The notes: generated by a model from the sequence alone, not told the origin. A DNA stretch of 64,000 nucleotides from CAVSJA01 sp963728145 (GCA_963728145.1 CAVSJA010000006.1:248001-312000), one strand, 5' to 3'; positions 51,717 through 60,819 are shown, counted from the first letter of the stretch. Numbers and translations: made by a program.

Positions 51717-53537
51717 CTATTTCACCTCTTGCAGGTCAACAAGTTTCTTATAAAAACCATTGAGCCCGATCAATTGATCGTGGGTGCCGCGTTCTACGAT
51801 GCGGCCCTTTTGGAGTACAATGATCTCATCCGCATGACGGATCGTACTAAGCCGGTGAGCAATCACAATGCTGGTCCGGTTCTTCATCATTTGCTGAATT
51901 GCATCCTGCACCAGTCGCTCGCTTTCGGTATCCAGCGAAGAAGTAGCCTCATCTAAAATTAGAATAGGTGGATTTTTCAGAACAGCCCTTGCTATTGTAA
52001 GCCTTTGCTTTTCTCCCCCACTTAATTTATTTCCCCTGTCGCCAATACCTGTCTGGTAACCCTCTTCTTTATGCATAATGAAATTATGCGCATTGGCAAT
52101 TTTTGCTGCGTCTTCAATTTCAGCAATATTGGCAGATGGATAACCGAGAGAAATATTTGCAGCAATGGAATCATTAAATAAGATGGGTTCCTGGGTTACA
52201 ATTCCCATTAATTGGCGGAGTTCAGATAAAGAGTAATCCTTAATATCATTTCCATCAATAAGCAAATTACCACCGCTTGTATCATGAAATCTTGGAACAA
52301 GATCTACCAGTGTTGATTTTCCGGCTCCGGATGAACCAACAAGTGCAACAGTTTTACCTTTTTGAATCTTAAGGTTTATGTTCTCCAGCACGACTTTATC
52401 ATTATACCTGAAGCTTACATTCCTGAATTCAATTTCCTTTTCAAAACTTGTGATTGGTTTTGGATTCTTAGGTTCTTCAATCACAACAGGAGCTTTCAAT
52501 ATTTCTTCAATTCTTTCAATTGCCGCGCTTCCTCTTTGAATATTATAAAATGCGGTGGAAAGTGATTTAGCCGGATTTATGATCATACTGAACAAAGCAA
52601 TATATATGATAAAGGAACTGGGCTGCAAACCACCAACACCTTTCAATGCCATTTGTCCACCAAACCAAAGCACCACACAAAGAACGACTACTCCAAGAAC
52701 CTCTGATAAGGGAGATGCGAGATCTCTTCTGAAAAGCATTTTATTTCGTACATGGTTCAGGTAATTATTTATTCCCTCAAACTTTTTGTTTAAGATTCTT
52801 TCAGCACTGAATGCTTTGATCACCCGCAAACCTCCAAGCGTTTCTTCTACCAGGGTCATGAGGCTTCCCAACTTGCTTTGTGAATCCAGGGATTGTTTTC
52901 GAAGAGACCTGCTTACTCTTCCAATAATAAGACCTGCCAGCGGCAACAATACGAGCAAAAAGAGAGAAAGTGTTGGACTTATTAGTACAAGACTTCCAAG
53001 ATAGATCAGAATGGTCAATGGTTCCTTGATCAGCGTTTCCATGGTGCTGATGATGCTCCATTCCACTTCATTGCTATCATTACTCATCCGGCTCATGATA
53101 TCTCCTTTACGCTGTTCGGTAAAATAGGAGATCGGAAGGAAAAGAATTTTTGAATAAAGGTCAGCTCTCAATCTTGTCATTACATGGTTGCGCACGGGAA
53201 TCAAAACCCGGAAAGAGAGATAAAGGAAGAAATTCTTTAACAGTATCGCTATGATTATTGAAATGCAGATCACACCTAGTGCATACACTTTGTCGTGCTC
53301 CACAATTATCTGGCTTAATTGATATTTCAACTGTTCGAGTAGTCCATTGGCCGATAAAACGAATTCTGGTTTTTTGTCATAACGTGCGCTTTCATAGAAC
53401 AATAGCTCCATAAAGGGGCCCAACATAGTGAGGGAAACCAGTGAAAAGACAATGGAGAAAAGATTACAAAGAAAGTATAGAAGGATATTGCCACGCTTAT
53501 CGCGGAGGTATCTTAAAACTGTCGAGAATCGCTTCAT
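51717..53537 (-). CDS. MsbA-like ABC exporter
   Basis: 606 residues: six membrane helices in an ABC-type exporter domain (about 1-340) and an ATPase domain with Walker A GSSGAGKST (about 398), signature LSGGEKQRLTIARA, Walker B ILILDEATSSLD and H-loop IAHRLST. The sequence resembles the MsbA/lipid A flippase group, which moves lipid A-core across the inner membrane, but a drug or glycan exporter is possible. Divergent from rbfA; the 60-base gap contains a TTACTTTG near-match to a -7 box. Confidence 0.92.
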   Translation of the reverse strand: MKRFSTVLRYLRDKRGNILLYFLCNLFSIVFSLVSLTMLGPFMELLFYESARYDKKPEFVLSANGLLEQLKYQLSQIIVEHDKVYALGVICISIIIAILLKNFFLYLSFRVLIPVRNHVMTRLRADLYSKILFLPISYFTEQRKGDIMSRMSNDSNEVEWSIISTMETLIKEPLTILIYLGSLVLISPTLSLFLLVLLPLAGLIIGRVSRSLRKQSLDSQSKLGSLMTLVEETLGGLRVIKAFSAERILNKKFEGINNYLNHVRNKMLFRRDLASPLSEVLGVVVLCVVLWFGGQMALKGVGGLQPSSFIIYIALFSMIINPAKSLSTAFYNIQRGSAAIERIEEILKAPVVIEEPKNPKPITSFEKEIEFRNVSFRYNDKVVLENINLKIQKGKTVALVGSSGAGKSTLVDLVPRFHDTSGGNLLIDGNDIKDYSLSELRQLMGIVTQEPILFNDSIAANISLGYPSANIAEIEDAAKIANAHNFIMHKEEGYQTGIGDRGNKLSGGEKQRLTIARAVLKNPPILILDEATSSLDTESERLVQDAIQQMMKNRTSIVIAHRLSTIRHADEIIVLQKGRIVERGTHDQLIGLNGFYKKLVDLQEVK

Positions 53538-53604
53538 GAAATGGTTAAATTCGCCGTAAACGGGGCAAAGTAACTAATTTTACAACGATTAATCCGTTAA
53601 TAAA

Positions 53605-53964
53605 ATGCAAGAAGGAAAGAGACAAAAACAGATAGGTGGCCTCTTGTTTGAGGAACTAAGCGATATTTTCCGCCGATTGGGATTAAGTATGACTTCGGGT
53701 GGAATGGTGTCTATCTCCGCCGTAAAAGTCACCCCCGACCTGCTCGAAGCAAGAGTTTACCTTAGCCTTTATCAGATTGCGGATCCTGCGGCATTGATGA
53801 AGAATATCGAAGACCGGAGTTGGGAAATAAAGAAAGAACTTACTTCTCGGGTCGCAAAACAACTGCGCCGGATGCCTGAATTGAAATTCTTCCAGGACGA
53901 AACCCTGGATCATGTGTTTAAAATGGAAGAGTTGTTTAAGAAGATTAAGGACAATAAGCAATAG
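53605..53964 (+). CDS. rbfA: Ribosome-binding factor A
   Basis: 119 residues with the KH-like RbfA fold (RQKQIGGLLFEELSDIFRRLG...MVSISAVKVTPDLLEARVYLSL...LRRMPELKFFQDETLDHVFKME). It matures the 16S 5' end and helps cold-shock growth. The last codons AAG CAA TAG are already part of the GGCAATAG array, so the repeat supplies the stop codon. Confidence 0.95.
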   Translation: MQEGKRQKQIGGLLFEELSDIFRRLGLSMTSGGMVSISAVKVTPDLLEARVYLSLYQIADPAALMKNIEDRSWEIKKELTSRVAKQLRRMPELKFFQDETLDHVFKMEELFKKIKDNKQ

Positions 53965-54110
53965 GCAATAGGCAATGGGCAATGGGCAATAGGCAATAGG
54001 CAATAGGCAATAGGCAATGGGCAATGGGCAAATTAACCAAATTATAGACCATTAATTATTAATTTAACAATCGCGAATTCCAATTGCCTATTGCCTATTG
54101 CCTATTGATT
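53955..54110. repeat. GGCAATAG/GGCAATGG array with complementary arm, copy 2
   Basis: About ten GCAATAGG/GCAATGGG units (53956-54030), a 50-base AT-rich centre with ATTAATTATTAATTT, then TTGCCTAT units (54084-54109). It runs from the rbfA stop to just before the start of the LolC/E-like gene, so the entire intergenic gap is this element. Confidence 0.92.
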
Positions 54111-54131
54111 AACTCACGAAATAATGAAACA

Positions 54132-55355
54132 TTGACCTTCCTCTTCGCCTGGCGTTATTTTAAAGCAAAGAAATCTACCAATGCCATCAATGTTATTGCC
54201 TGGGTAAGTGTGATTGCGATCACGCTTATTACGGCAGCGTTTATAGTTTTATTGAGTGTTTTTAATGGATTTGAAGGATTGGTAAAATCTCTTTATTCTT
54301 CTTTCTACCCTTCTCTTCGTGTAGGACCTGAGATAGGAAAAGTGATCCAGATATCGCCAGAGCAATTTGCAAAACTCGATTCTATAAAATCCATTCGTGC
54401 ATGGTCAACTGTAATTGAAGAAAAAGCGCTTGTACAGAATGCGGATATTCAAACCATTGTTTACCTGAAAGGTGTGGATGAGAATTATGAAGAGGTTACC
54501 GGTGTCTCCAATAAAATGATCCGTGGAAAATTTTCAATTGGAGATGCTGATACTGCGGGGATCATCGTTGGAGCAGGAATTGAAAATGCACTTGCTGTAG
54601 ATGTGGAGCGAACCGCATTTCCATTAACAGTTTATCTATTTCGGCGCGGGATCAACATAAATGTGATTGATCCTTACCAATCGTTTTCGGCAGATAATGT
54701 TTATGCTTCCGGAACTTTTTTCATTCAGCAGGATATCGATAATAAATATGCAATTACCAATATCGGCTTCATGAAGCGAATGATGGGATTGAAAGAAGAC
54801 GAGTATGGAAGCATTGAAATTGGTTTGAATGAAGATGTCAATCCCGAAAGAATAAAGGATCAATTGCAGGAAATCTTTCCCAAAGGTTATGTTGTTGAAA
54901 CCCGCTTTGAACAAAATAAAAGCCTGTACTCAGTAATGCGCCTCGAGAAATGGGCGATTTATGGAATACTTACCTTAATGTTGATCGTTGCTGCATTTAC
55001 GATGATCGGTGCGCTTACGATGCTCGTATTGGAAAAACAAAAGGACATCCAGGTATTAAAAGCAATGGGAGCAAACCGTGGATTGATCCAAAAAATATTT
55101 TTAAGCGAAGGATTTCTCCTTGCAGGAATTGGTGCCGTTTCAGGAATTATACTTGGTGGATTAATTTGTTGGGCGCAGGTTCAATTCAAATTGATCAAGA
55201 TACAGGGAGGAACTTTCCTGATCGACTCTTATCCTGTAAAAGTTGTTCCCTCAGATTTTCTTCTGGTAGCCGCAACCGTTACAATTGTTGCTGTAATAGC
55301 ATCCTGGTTTCCGAGTAAGAAAGGAGCGATGCAGCCTATAGAGTTGAAAAGTTAG
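54132..55355 (+). CDS. LolC/LolE-like ABC permease (FtsX family)
   Basis: The frame is open from 54084 but the first part translates the repeat array. TTG 54132 gives TFLFAWRYFKAKKSTNAINVIAW, the typical family start. One missing A at 54127-54129 would join ATG 54124 as MKTLTFLFAWRYF, so I suspect an indel there. One N-terminal membrane helix, a periplasmic domain at about 50-260, and three C-terminal helices with MVLEKQKDIQVLKAMGANRGLIQKIFLSEG. It belongs to the permease half of the lipoprotein-release machinery or related MacB-like systems. No ATPase gene is adjacent. Confidence 0.88.
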   Translation: MTFLFAWRYFKAKKSTNAINVIAWVSVIAITLITAAFIVLLSVFNGFEGLVKSLYSSFYPSLRVGPEIGKVIQISPEQFAKLDSIKSIRAWSTVIEEKALVQNADIQTIVYLKGVDENYEEVTGVSNKMIRGKFSIGDADTAGIIVGAGIENALAVDVERTAFPLTVYLFRRGININVIDPYQSFSADNVYASGTFFIQQDIDNKYAITNIGFMKRMMGLKEDEYGSIEIGLNEDVNPERIKDQLQEIFPKGYVVETRFEQNKSLYSVMRLEKWAIYGILTLMLIVAAFTMIGALTMLVLEKQKDIQVLKAMGANRGLIQKIFLSEGFLLAGIGAVSGIILGGLICWAQVQFKLIKIQGGTFLIDSYPVKVVPSDFLLVAATVTIVAVIASWFPSKKGAMQPIELKS

Positions 55356-55382
55356 CCCCAACTAATTCTCGCTTAACATTCC

Positions 55383-55466
55383 ATTGTTTGATGGCTTGAT
55401 TGTTTGATGGTAGGCTCAGAAAATTGTAAACCCAACAATCAAACAATCAAATCATCAAGCCATTGA
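55383..55466. repeat. TTGTTTGATGGCTTGA-type inverted array between convergent genes
   Basis: Left arm 55383-55410 (ATTGTTTGATGGCTTGATTG units) and right arm 55433-55466 (AACAATCAAACAATCAAATC, CATCAAGCCATTGAG) are complementary around a 22-base centre. It lies between the permease stop and the transketolase stop. Confidence 0.88.
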
Positions 55467-55477
55467 GGAGGAATGGA

Positions 55478-56314
55478 TCAATAATCTCCCAGCGTTTCCG
55501 GCAATTGAGCCAATGCTTTCTGAAGTTGTTCATCATTCGGTGCAATACCATGCCATTCATGGCTGCCTTCCATAAAGTCAACGCCTTTGCCCATTACCGT
55601 TTTCATTAAGATCATGATGGGTTTGCCTTTGCCGACGAAAGATTTGGCCTTTGCCAATGCAGCCAAAACCTGGTCAATGTCGTTTCCGTTTTCAAGATTG
55701 ATTACTTCCCATCCGAAGGCAGTGAATTTAGCATGCAGGTCACCGAGATTCAAAACTTTTTCGGTTGGCCCGTCGATCTGTTGTCCATTCCAATCTATTG
55801 CAGAAATAAGATTATCTACTTTATTATGCGCTGCAAACATTGTTGCTTCCCAGATCTGACCTTCTTGTAATTCGCCATCTCCATGCAAAGAATAAACGAG
55901 ATGTTTATCACCATTTAGTTTCTTTGCAAGCGCAGCGCCTATTGCAACACTTAAGCCCTGACCCAGCGAACCGGAAGCAATTCTAACTCCTGGAAGATGC
56001 TCATGAGTGGCGGGATGTCCCTGCAATCGGCTATTGATCCTTCTGAATGTACTCAGTTCTTTAGTATCAAAGTATCCCGACCTTGCCAGCGTAGAGTAAA
56101 AAAGAGGGGAGATATGACCATTTGATAAAAAGAAAATGTCTTCATTTTGCCCATCCATATTAAACTTCGAATCATGACGCATCGCGTTGAAATAGAGAGC
56201 AGTAAGGTACTCAGTACAACCAAGTGAGCCACCCGGGTGACCGCTCGCAGCCCCATGTACCATTCGAACAATATCCCGGCGGATTTGGGAGGCAATTTTC
56301 TTCAATTCAGGCAT
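55478..56314 (-). CDS. Transketolase, N-terminal (ThDP-binding) subunit
   Basis: 278 residues covering only the first half of a transketolase: the ThDP diphosphate/Mg site SGHPGGSLG (about 22-30), GSLGQGLSVAIGAALA, GDGELQEGQIWEA (about 144-156) and WNGQQIDGPT. The enzyme moves two-carbon ketol units in the pentose phosphate pathway and, when split, needs a separate C-terminal subunit. That partner is normally the next gene but here the downstream neighbour is the convergent permease, so the second half must lie elsewhere. Strong -7 box (TACCTTTG) 20 bases before the ATG. Confidence 0.93.
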   Translation of the reverse strand: MPELKKIASQIRRDIVRMVHGAASGHPGGSLGCTEYLTALYFNAMRHDSKFNMDGQNEDIFFLSNGHISPLFYSTLARSGYFDTKELSTFRRINSRLQGHPATHEHLPGVRIASGSLGQGLSVAIGAALAKKLNGDKHLVYSLHGDGELQEGQIWEATMFAAHNKVDNLISAIDWNGQQIDGPTEKVLNLGDLHAKFTAFGWEVINLENGNDIDQVLAALAKAKSFVGKGKPIMILMKTVMGKGVDFMEGSHEWHGIAPNDEQLQKALAQLPETLGDY

Positions 56315-56333
56315 AATCGGATATATGTGGTCG

Positions 56334-56341
56334 CAAAGGTA
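56334..56341 (-). promoter_or_regulatory. Putative -7 box of the transketolase subunit (TACCTTTG)
   Basis: Minus strand TACCTTTG, identical to the boxes of ileS, alaS and the MMPL exporter; about 14 bases of leader are expected. No clear -33. Confidence 0.5.
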
Positions 56342-56541
56342 AAGGAATCACCTTACCTCTTAGTTGACAGGCTTAAACTTTTGTTCAGGATCAAGGTCAA
56401 ACCAGCGTTTCTTCACAATAAAGTGCAAGTAATAAAGTTGTTATTTCGGAAACATGCTTAATTTGCAGGCCCGAATACCGATACCCAACCGGCCTGATTA
56501 GCAGCACGTAGATTAAATTAAAGACATCCAAAACAAGGCTG

Positions 56542-57684
56542 ATGCTAAATGTATTCGATGTATTATTAGCTATAACAATCGCTTTTACGATCACTTTCCT
56601 TGCTATTCCGGTAATTATCAAAGTTGCTGAAAGGAAAAAATTATTCGATCTGCCTGATGAGCGTAAGATTCACCAAACCCCAATTCCTTCTTTGGGTGGA
56701 TTGGGCTTCTTCGCAGGTTTCATCATAGCATGTTTGATAACGATTCAATTCTCGAATGCCCCAGAGTTTCAGTATTTCTTTGCGGCTGCATTCGTTATAT
56801 TCTTCCTGGGATTGAAGGATGACATCCTCGTAATTTCCCCAATCAAGAAATTTATTGGACAGGTTCTCGCAGCCTTCCTGATCATATATAAAGGAGAAAT
56901 GCAGATCAAAAGCATGCATGGATTCCTGGGGATCTATGAATTACCTGAAATGTTCAGCCTTCTGCTGACGTACTTTACATTTATTGTTATCATCAATTCA
57001 TTCAACCTGATCGATGGCGTGGATGGTTTGGCTGGCAGTCTTGGCCTGATGGCGACAACTGTATTTGGATTCTATTTCCTACAGGTTAACCTTATTCCTT
57101 ATGCGATTTTGGCCTTTGCCCTTGCTGGCAGCCTTGTCGCTTTTCTCATCTTCAATTTCCAACCGGCAAAGATCTTTATGGGCGATACGGGATCACTCCT
57201 GATTGGATTAGTAAATGCAATACTCGTGGTGAAGTTTATTAATGTTGCCGACGTTGCGGATGCAAAATTTCCGGTTGAGGCAGCTCCAGCGATCGGTTTT
57301 GCAATCTTGATGATTCCTTTACTCGATACACTGAGAGTTTTTGGAATTAGAATGATCCATCAGCGTTCACCATTCAGCCCTGACCGTAACCATGTGCATC
57401 ACCTGATGTTAGATAAAGGTCTTTCTCACCGCACCATAACTTTAACCCTGGTATCGATCAATATCCTTTTCATAATCGTTACTTTTTTAAGCAGGCAATT
57501 AGGCCCCACCCTATTAATCCTTTCCATTTTCAGCATCTTTTTCGCTGGAATAGCCGCCTTGTATTATACAAGGCCCCAGCCCCGCCTCTTTGTGGCCAAA
57601 TCGGTGGAATCTGAAAATGGTGAAATGAAGAAATCCAAGATCGTTCCGCTCACGAAGGACACCATCCTGGAACAGAAAAACTAA
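56542..57684 (+). CDS. WecA/MraY-type undecaprenyl-phosphate sugar-1-phosphate transferase
   Basis: 380 residues with about ten membrane helices and the family motifs: GLKDDILVISPIKKF (catalytic Asp pair), NSFNLIDGVDGLAGSLG and MGDTGSLLIG, plus the HVHHLMLDKG loop typical of WecA/TagO members over MraY. It would start lipid-linked synthesis of an O-antigen-like or capsule glycan by attaching a sugar phosphate to undecaprenyl phosphate. The C-terminal cytoplasmic tail (340-380) is charged. A terminator follows directly. Confidence 0.9.
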   Translation: MLNVFDVLLAITIAFTITFLAIPVIIKVAERKKLFDLPDERKIHQTPIPSLGGLGFFAGFIIACLITIQFSNAPEFQYFFAAAFVIFFLGLKDDILVISPIKKFIGQVLAAFLIIYKGEMQIKSMHGFLGIYELPEMFSLLLTYFTFIVIINSFNLIDGVDGLAGSLGLMATTVFGFYFLQVNLIPYAILAFALAGSLVAFLIFNFQPAKIFMGDTGSLLIGLVNAILVVKFINVADVADAKFPVEAAPAIGFAILMIPLLDTLRVFGIRMIHQRSPFSPDRNHVHHLMLDKGLSHRTITLTLVSINILFIIVTFLSRQLGPTLLILSIFSIFFAGIAALYYTRPQPRLFVAKSVESENGEMKKSKIVPLTKDTILEQKN

Positions 57685-57709
57685 GCTATCTTTTAACTTA
57701 TAATATCTA

Positions 57710-57739
57710 CCCTCCCGTCCTTGCGGGAGGGATTTTTTT
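57710..57739 (+). terminator. Rho-independent terminator after the WecA/MraY-like gene
   Basis: CCCTCCCG / CGGGAGGG, 8-bp stem with a TCCTTG loop and seven T, 25 bases after the stop. Confidence 0.9.
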
Positions 57740-57748
57740 GATTTTATG

Positions 57749-57756
57749 TAGGTTTG
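57749..57756 (+). promoter_or_regulatory. Putative -7 box of frr (TAGGTTTG)
   Basis: TAGGTTTG fits TAnnTTTG, 22 bases before ATG 57779 and ten bases after the terminator T-run. The TTG at 57721 has a 25-base spacer, longer than standard. Confidence 0.5.
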
Positions 57757-57778
57757 CAGGGTTCAAACTATTTCTATT

Positions 57779-58342
57779 ATGGTAGAGGAATTAAATAATA
57801 TCAAGGAGAGCGCTAAAGAAGCGATGACCAAAGCTATCAATCATCTTGAGGCTGAATTGGTGAAAGTAAGGGCTGGCAAGGCAACTCCCGGACTGGTAGA
57901 TGGAATAATGGTGGATTATTATGGTAATCCAACGCCTATAAACCAGATCGGAAATATTTCGGTTACGGATGCAAGAACGCTGACTATTCAACCATGGGAA
58001 AAAAATATGCTTCAGCCAATTGAAAGAGCCATCATTGCAGCCAATATCGGTATCAATCCACAAAATGATGGAAATAACATCCGCTTATTCATGCCTCCAC
58101 TTACAGAAGAAAGAAGAAGGGAGCTGGTAAAAAAAGCGCAACACGAAGGAGAACATTCCAAAGTTGCGATCCGCAGTATCCGCCGCGATTCCATGGAACA
58201 CATTAAGAGACTACAGAAGAATGGACTGAGCGAAGACATTTGCAAGGATGCAGAAAAGGAAGTTCAGGACACCACTGACCGTTTCATTACTGCAGTGGAG
58301 AAGCACTTGACGAGTAAGGAGAAGGAGATCATGACGGTGTGA
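57779..58342 (+). CDS. frr: Ribosome recycling factor
   Basis: 187 residues, usual length, all-helical domain I with the conserved LTIQPWEKNMLQPIERAIIAANIGINPQNDGNNIRLFMPPLTEERRRELVKKAQ and RRDSMEHIKRLQKNGLSED. With EF-G it splits the post-termination ribosome. It stands without pyrH, which precedes it in many bacteria, and has its own promoter box. A one-arm GGTTGACA array follows. Confidence 0.97.
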   Translation: MVEELNNIKESAKEAMTKAINHLEAELVKVRAGKATPGLVDGIMVDYYGNPTPINQIGNISVTDARTLTIQPWEKNMLQPIERAIIAANIGINPQNDGNNIRLFMPPLTEERRRELVKKAQHEGEHSKVAIRSIRRDSMEHIKRLQKNGLSEDICKDAEKEVQDTTDRFITAVEKHLTSKEKEIMTV

Positions 58343-58347
58343 GTTTT

Positions 58348-58412
58348 GGTTGATAGAGTTGACAGGGTTGACAGGGTTAACAGGGTTAACAGGGTTAACA
58401 GGGTTGACAAGG
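58348..58412 (+). repeat. GGTTGACA/GGTTAACA array, one arm only
   Basis: Starts about six bases after the frr stop: GGTTGATA, then GGTTGACA twice, GGTTAACA three times, GGTTGACA. There is no complementary arm before the PPK2 gene, so this copy may show an intermediate or degraded state of the element. Confidence 0.85.
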
Positions 58413-58484
58413 TAAGGTACATAAGGAAGATAAACCCAACTGTAGCAAAACAAGACTTTCCTCGTCAATACTAAAAAAAGAAAT

Positions 58485-59237
58485 ATGGGCAGGAGTTCAT
58501 TGAAAGAGATCAGCACGAGAGCGCCAAAGGACCTGGATAAACAGGACGCAAAGGAAAAAACAGAAAAGATTCTTGAAGAGCTCAGCGAATTGCAGAACCT
58601 GCTCTATGCTGAATCGAAGCATGCTTTGCTGATCATTTTACAAGGTCCCGATGCAAGCGGAAAGGACGGGGTGATCCGAAATGTATTCAGCAATTTTAAT
58701 CCTCAGGGAATAACCGTCAGATCATTTAAAGTTCCGACTGCGGAAGAATTGAGCCATGATTTTCTTTGGAGAGTTCATCATGCAGCCCCTTCAAAAGGAA
58801 TGATCCAAATCTTCAACCGTTCCCACTATGAAGATATCCTTGTGACCCGCGTACATAAGTTCATAGATGATAAGCTCGCAAAGAAGCGGATGAGAGCCAT
58901 CAACGATTTCGAACACCTGCTGGCTGTCCATAACAATACCAAAATTTTGAAGTTTTACCTCCACATTTCGCAGGAAGAACAACTCGAAAGGCTAGATGAA
59001 AGAATCCATGATCCCACAAAACAATGGAAATACAATGAAAGGGATTTCCAGGAATCCAAACTCTGGGATATTTATCAGCAGATGTATGAAGATTGCTTTG
59101 AACATTGTAATGAGTATCCCTGGACAATCGTTCCGGCCGACCAGAATTGGTACAAGGAATACATGGTAGCTAAAACGGTCAGAGACGCATTGAAGGAAAT
59201 GGATATGCAGTTTCCGGGTATAAAGAAGGAAGAATAG
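58485..59237 (+). CDS. PPK2-family polyphosphate kinase
   Basis: 250 residues with the single-domain PPK2 build: Walker A GPDASGKDG (about 54-62), Walker B-like NRSHYEDIL (about 106-114), the lid RLDERIHDPTKQWKYNERDFQES and W-rich C-terminal segment. These enzymes make nucleoside di- or triphosphates from polyphosphate. The subclass (GDP, AMP or NDP acceptor) is not certain from reading alone. Confidence 0.92.
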   Translation: MGRSSLKEISTRAPKDLDKQDAKEKTEKILEELSELQNLLYAESKHALLIILQGPDASGKDGVIRNVFSNFNPQGITVRSFKVPTAEELSHDFLWRVHHAAPSKGMIQIFNRSHYEDILVTRVHKFIDDKLAKKRMRAINDFEHLLAVHNNTKILKFYLHISQEEQLERLDERIHDPTKQWKYNERDFQESKLWDIYQQMYEDCFEHCNEYPWTIVPADQNWYKEYMVAKTVRDALKEMDMQFPGIKKEE

Positions 59238-59394
59238 GAACAAGTTTTGGGGTTTCGGAAGCGCGGCATCGTTTTTATATATTGAAGTCGGTCGCCCCGC
59301 TTTAATCCCATCATCATGTCTATTGGGAGCCCAACGTCAAACCATATGCAGGGAGCAATGGATTCTATATTCAAATCAATCAAAACCAATTTTT

Positions 59395-59766
59395 ATGGGC
59401 ATGCTTAAAGAATTCAGAGAATTTGCACTGAAGGGCAATGTGGTTGACCTGGCTGTTGCAGTTGTTATTGGTGCGGCTTTTAGTGCAATCATTACTTCAT
59501 TGGTCGGCGATGTGATCACACCGCTGATACTAAAGCCGGCATTGGAGGCAGCAAATGTCGGCGATCTTGAAGATTTGAAATGGGGCACTGTGAAATATGG
59601 AAAATTCATTGCAGCCATATTGAACTTTATTGTTATCGCTTTCATTTTATTCCTAATCATCCGGGGAATGAATAAGCTAATGCGAAAAACACCACCTGCT
59701 CCAAAAGACCCCCCTGAAGATATTATCCTATTGCGGGAGATCAGGGATGCCTTGAAAAACAGATAG
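59395..59766 (+). CDS. mscL: Large-conductance mechanosensitive channel
   Basis: 123 residues from ATG 59395 (or 121 from 59401, MLKEFREFALKGN, which is the common start). TM1 GNVVDLAVAVVIGAAFSAIITSLVG, TM2 FIAAILNFIVIAFILFLIIRGMNKL and a cytoplasmic helix with PEDIILLREIRDALK. It opens under membrane tension to release solutes on osmotic downshock. An upstream extension from 59323 is unlikely. Confidence 0.95.
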   Translation: MGMLKEFREFALKGNVVDLAVAVVIGAAFSAIITSLVGDVITPLILKPALEAANVGDLEDLKWGTVKYGKFIAAILNFIVIAFILFLIIRGMNKLMRKTPPAPKDPPEDIILLREIRDALKNR

Positions 59767-59835
59767 GAATTTTAACTTTAAATACCATTTTTGATTAACT
59801 TCAAAATGTTCAATATTAAACTCTAAACTGTGGTT

Positions 59836-60819
59836 ATGCGAAAATCATTCTTACTCTCATTGTTTGCTTTATTCCTGTTTTCAGGTTTTGCACAAGACAC
59901 TGCCAAAATGAAGGGAGGGACTTTTTCTCTGAACGTAGGACAGGGTGGTAGTAAGAATTGGGCAGCCGGTGCAGAAAAGTTCTCTTTTACCGTTGCGTCT
60001 TATCTCAACCTTTTCTATAATAAAAGAATGGGGAAATACCAATGGAACAACAATCTCGACCTGGGTTATGCGATGGTTAATACAACCTCAGGAGGTGTTA
60101 GAAAAACAGATGACAAAATAGATTTTTACAGTAAGTTTCATCGTGAACTCAATCCTTCTCTAAGTCTTGCTTTTGTTTTGAATTTGAGAACTCAGTTTGC
60201 AGATGGGTTTGATTATAACTACCTCGGTAAGGGATTTAAACGCCGAACATCAGGATTCTTCGCTCCTGCTTATCTAACTCTTGGACCGGGTTTAGACTGG
60301 CATCCGACTGATTATCTAAGTATATTCATTTCTCCGATTTCTCCCAGGTTTGTTATCGTTTCCAACGAACCTAAGAGTTACTTCTTTCCTGGCGGTGTAA
60401 TTCCAGCAGGAGAAGGCGGTGGATTTGAAACGCCATTAGCAGTATTATATGGCGTAGATCCGGCACGGCAGGTGAGAGCAGAACTCGGTGCACTGGCATC
60501 AATTAATTTCAAGAAGGACCTCTTCAAAAATTTTAACTATAAGAGCAGGCTCGATCTTTATTCTAATTTCCTGAAGACATATAGTTTCACCGTTACTGGT
60601 CCTGATCAATTAGCAATTACCGAGGTTGGACCAAAGCCACAAAATGTCGACGTAATTTGGAACAATGTGATCAATATGAAAGTAAATAGGTTTATTAATG
60701 TTACTTACAATTTTGATCTTATTTACGATGATGATGTTCGTCAATTTGGCCCCAATAAAACTTCACCGGGCACCCAATTAAGATCACTCTTGGCTGTGGG
60801 TTTCCTGGCAAGATTCTGA
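59836..60819 (+). CDS. DUF3078 outer-membrane-like protein
   Basis: 327 residues; signal peptide MRKSFLLSLFALFLFSGFAQ; beta-rich body with the DUF3078 pattern (GGTFSLNVGQGGSKNWAAG...KYQWNNNLDLGYAMVN, KTDDKIDFYSKFHREL and FFAPAYLTLGPGLDWHPTDYLSIFISP). Members are found in Bacteroidota and likely form an outer-membrane barrel; function unknown. ATG 59836 is preferred to GTG 59830. Confidence 0.85.
   Translation: MRKSFLLSLFALFLFSGFAQDTAKMKGGTFSLNVGQGGSKNWAAGAEKFSFTVASYLNLFYNKRMGKYQWNNNLDLGYAMVNTTSGGVRKTDDKIDFYSKFHRELNPSLSLAFVLNLRTQFADGFDYNYLGKGFKRRTSGFFAPAYLTLGPGLDWHPTDYLSIFISPISPRFVIVSNEPKSYFFPGGVIPAGEGGGFETPLAVLYGVDPARQVRAELGALASINFKKDLFKNFNYKSRLDLYSNFLKTYSFTVTGPDQLAITEVGPKPQNVDVIWNNVINMKVNRFINVTYNFDLIYDDDVRQFGPNKTSPGTQLRSLLAVGFLARF

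Noticed and set aside
53683..54024. Minus-strand frame rich in PIAYCLLPIAYC
   Set aside because: Repeat translation of the GGCAATAG array that overlaps rbfA.
59323..59394. Extended start of mscL
   Set aside because: The extra 24 residues are unlike any MscL; the family begins MLKEF.
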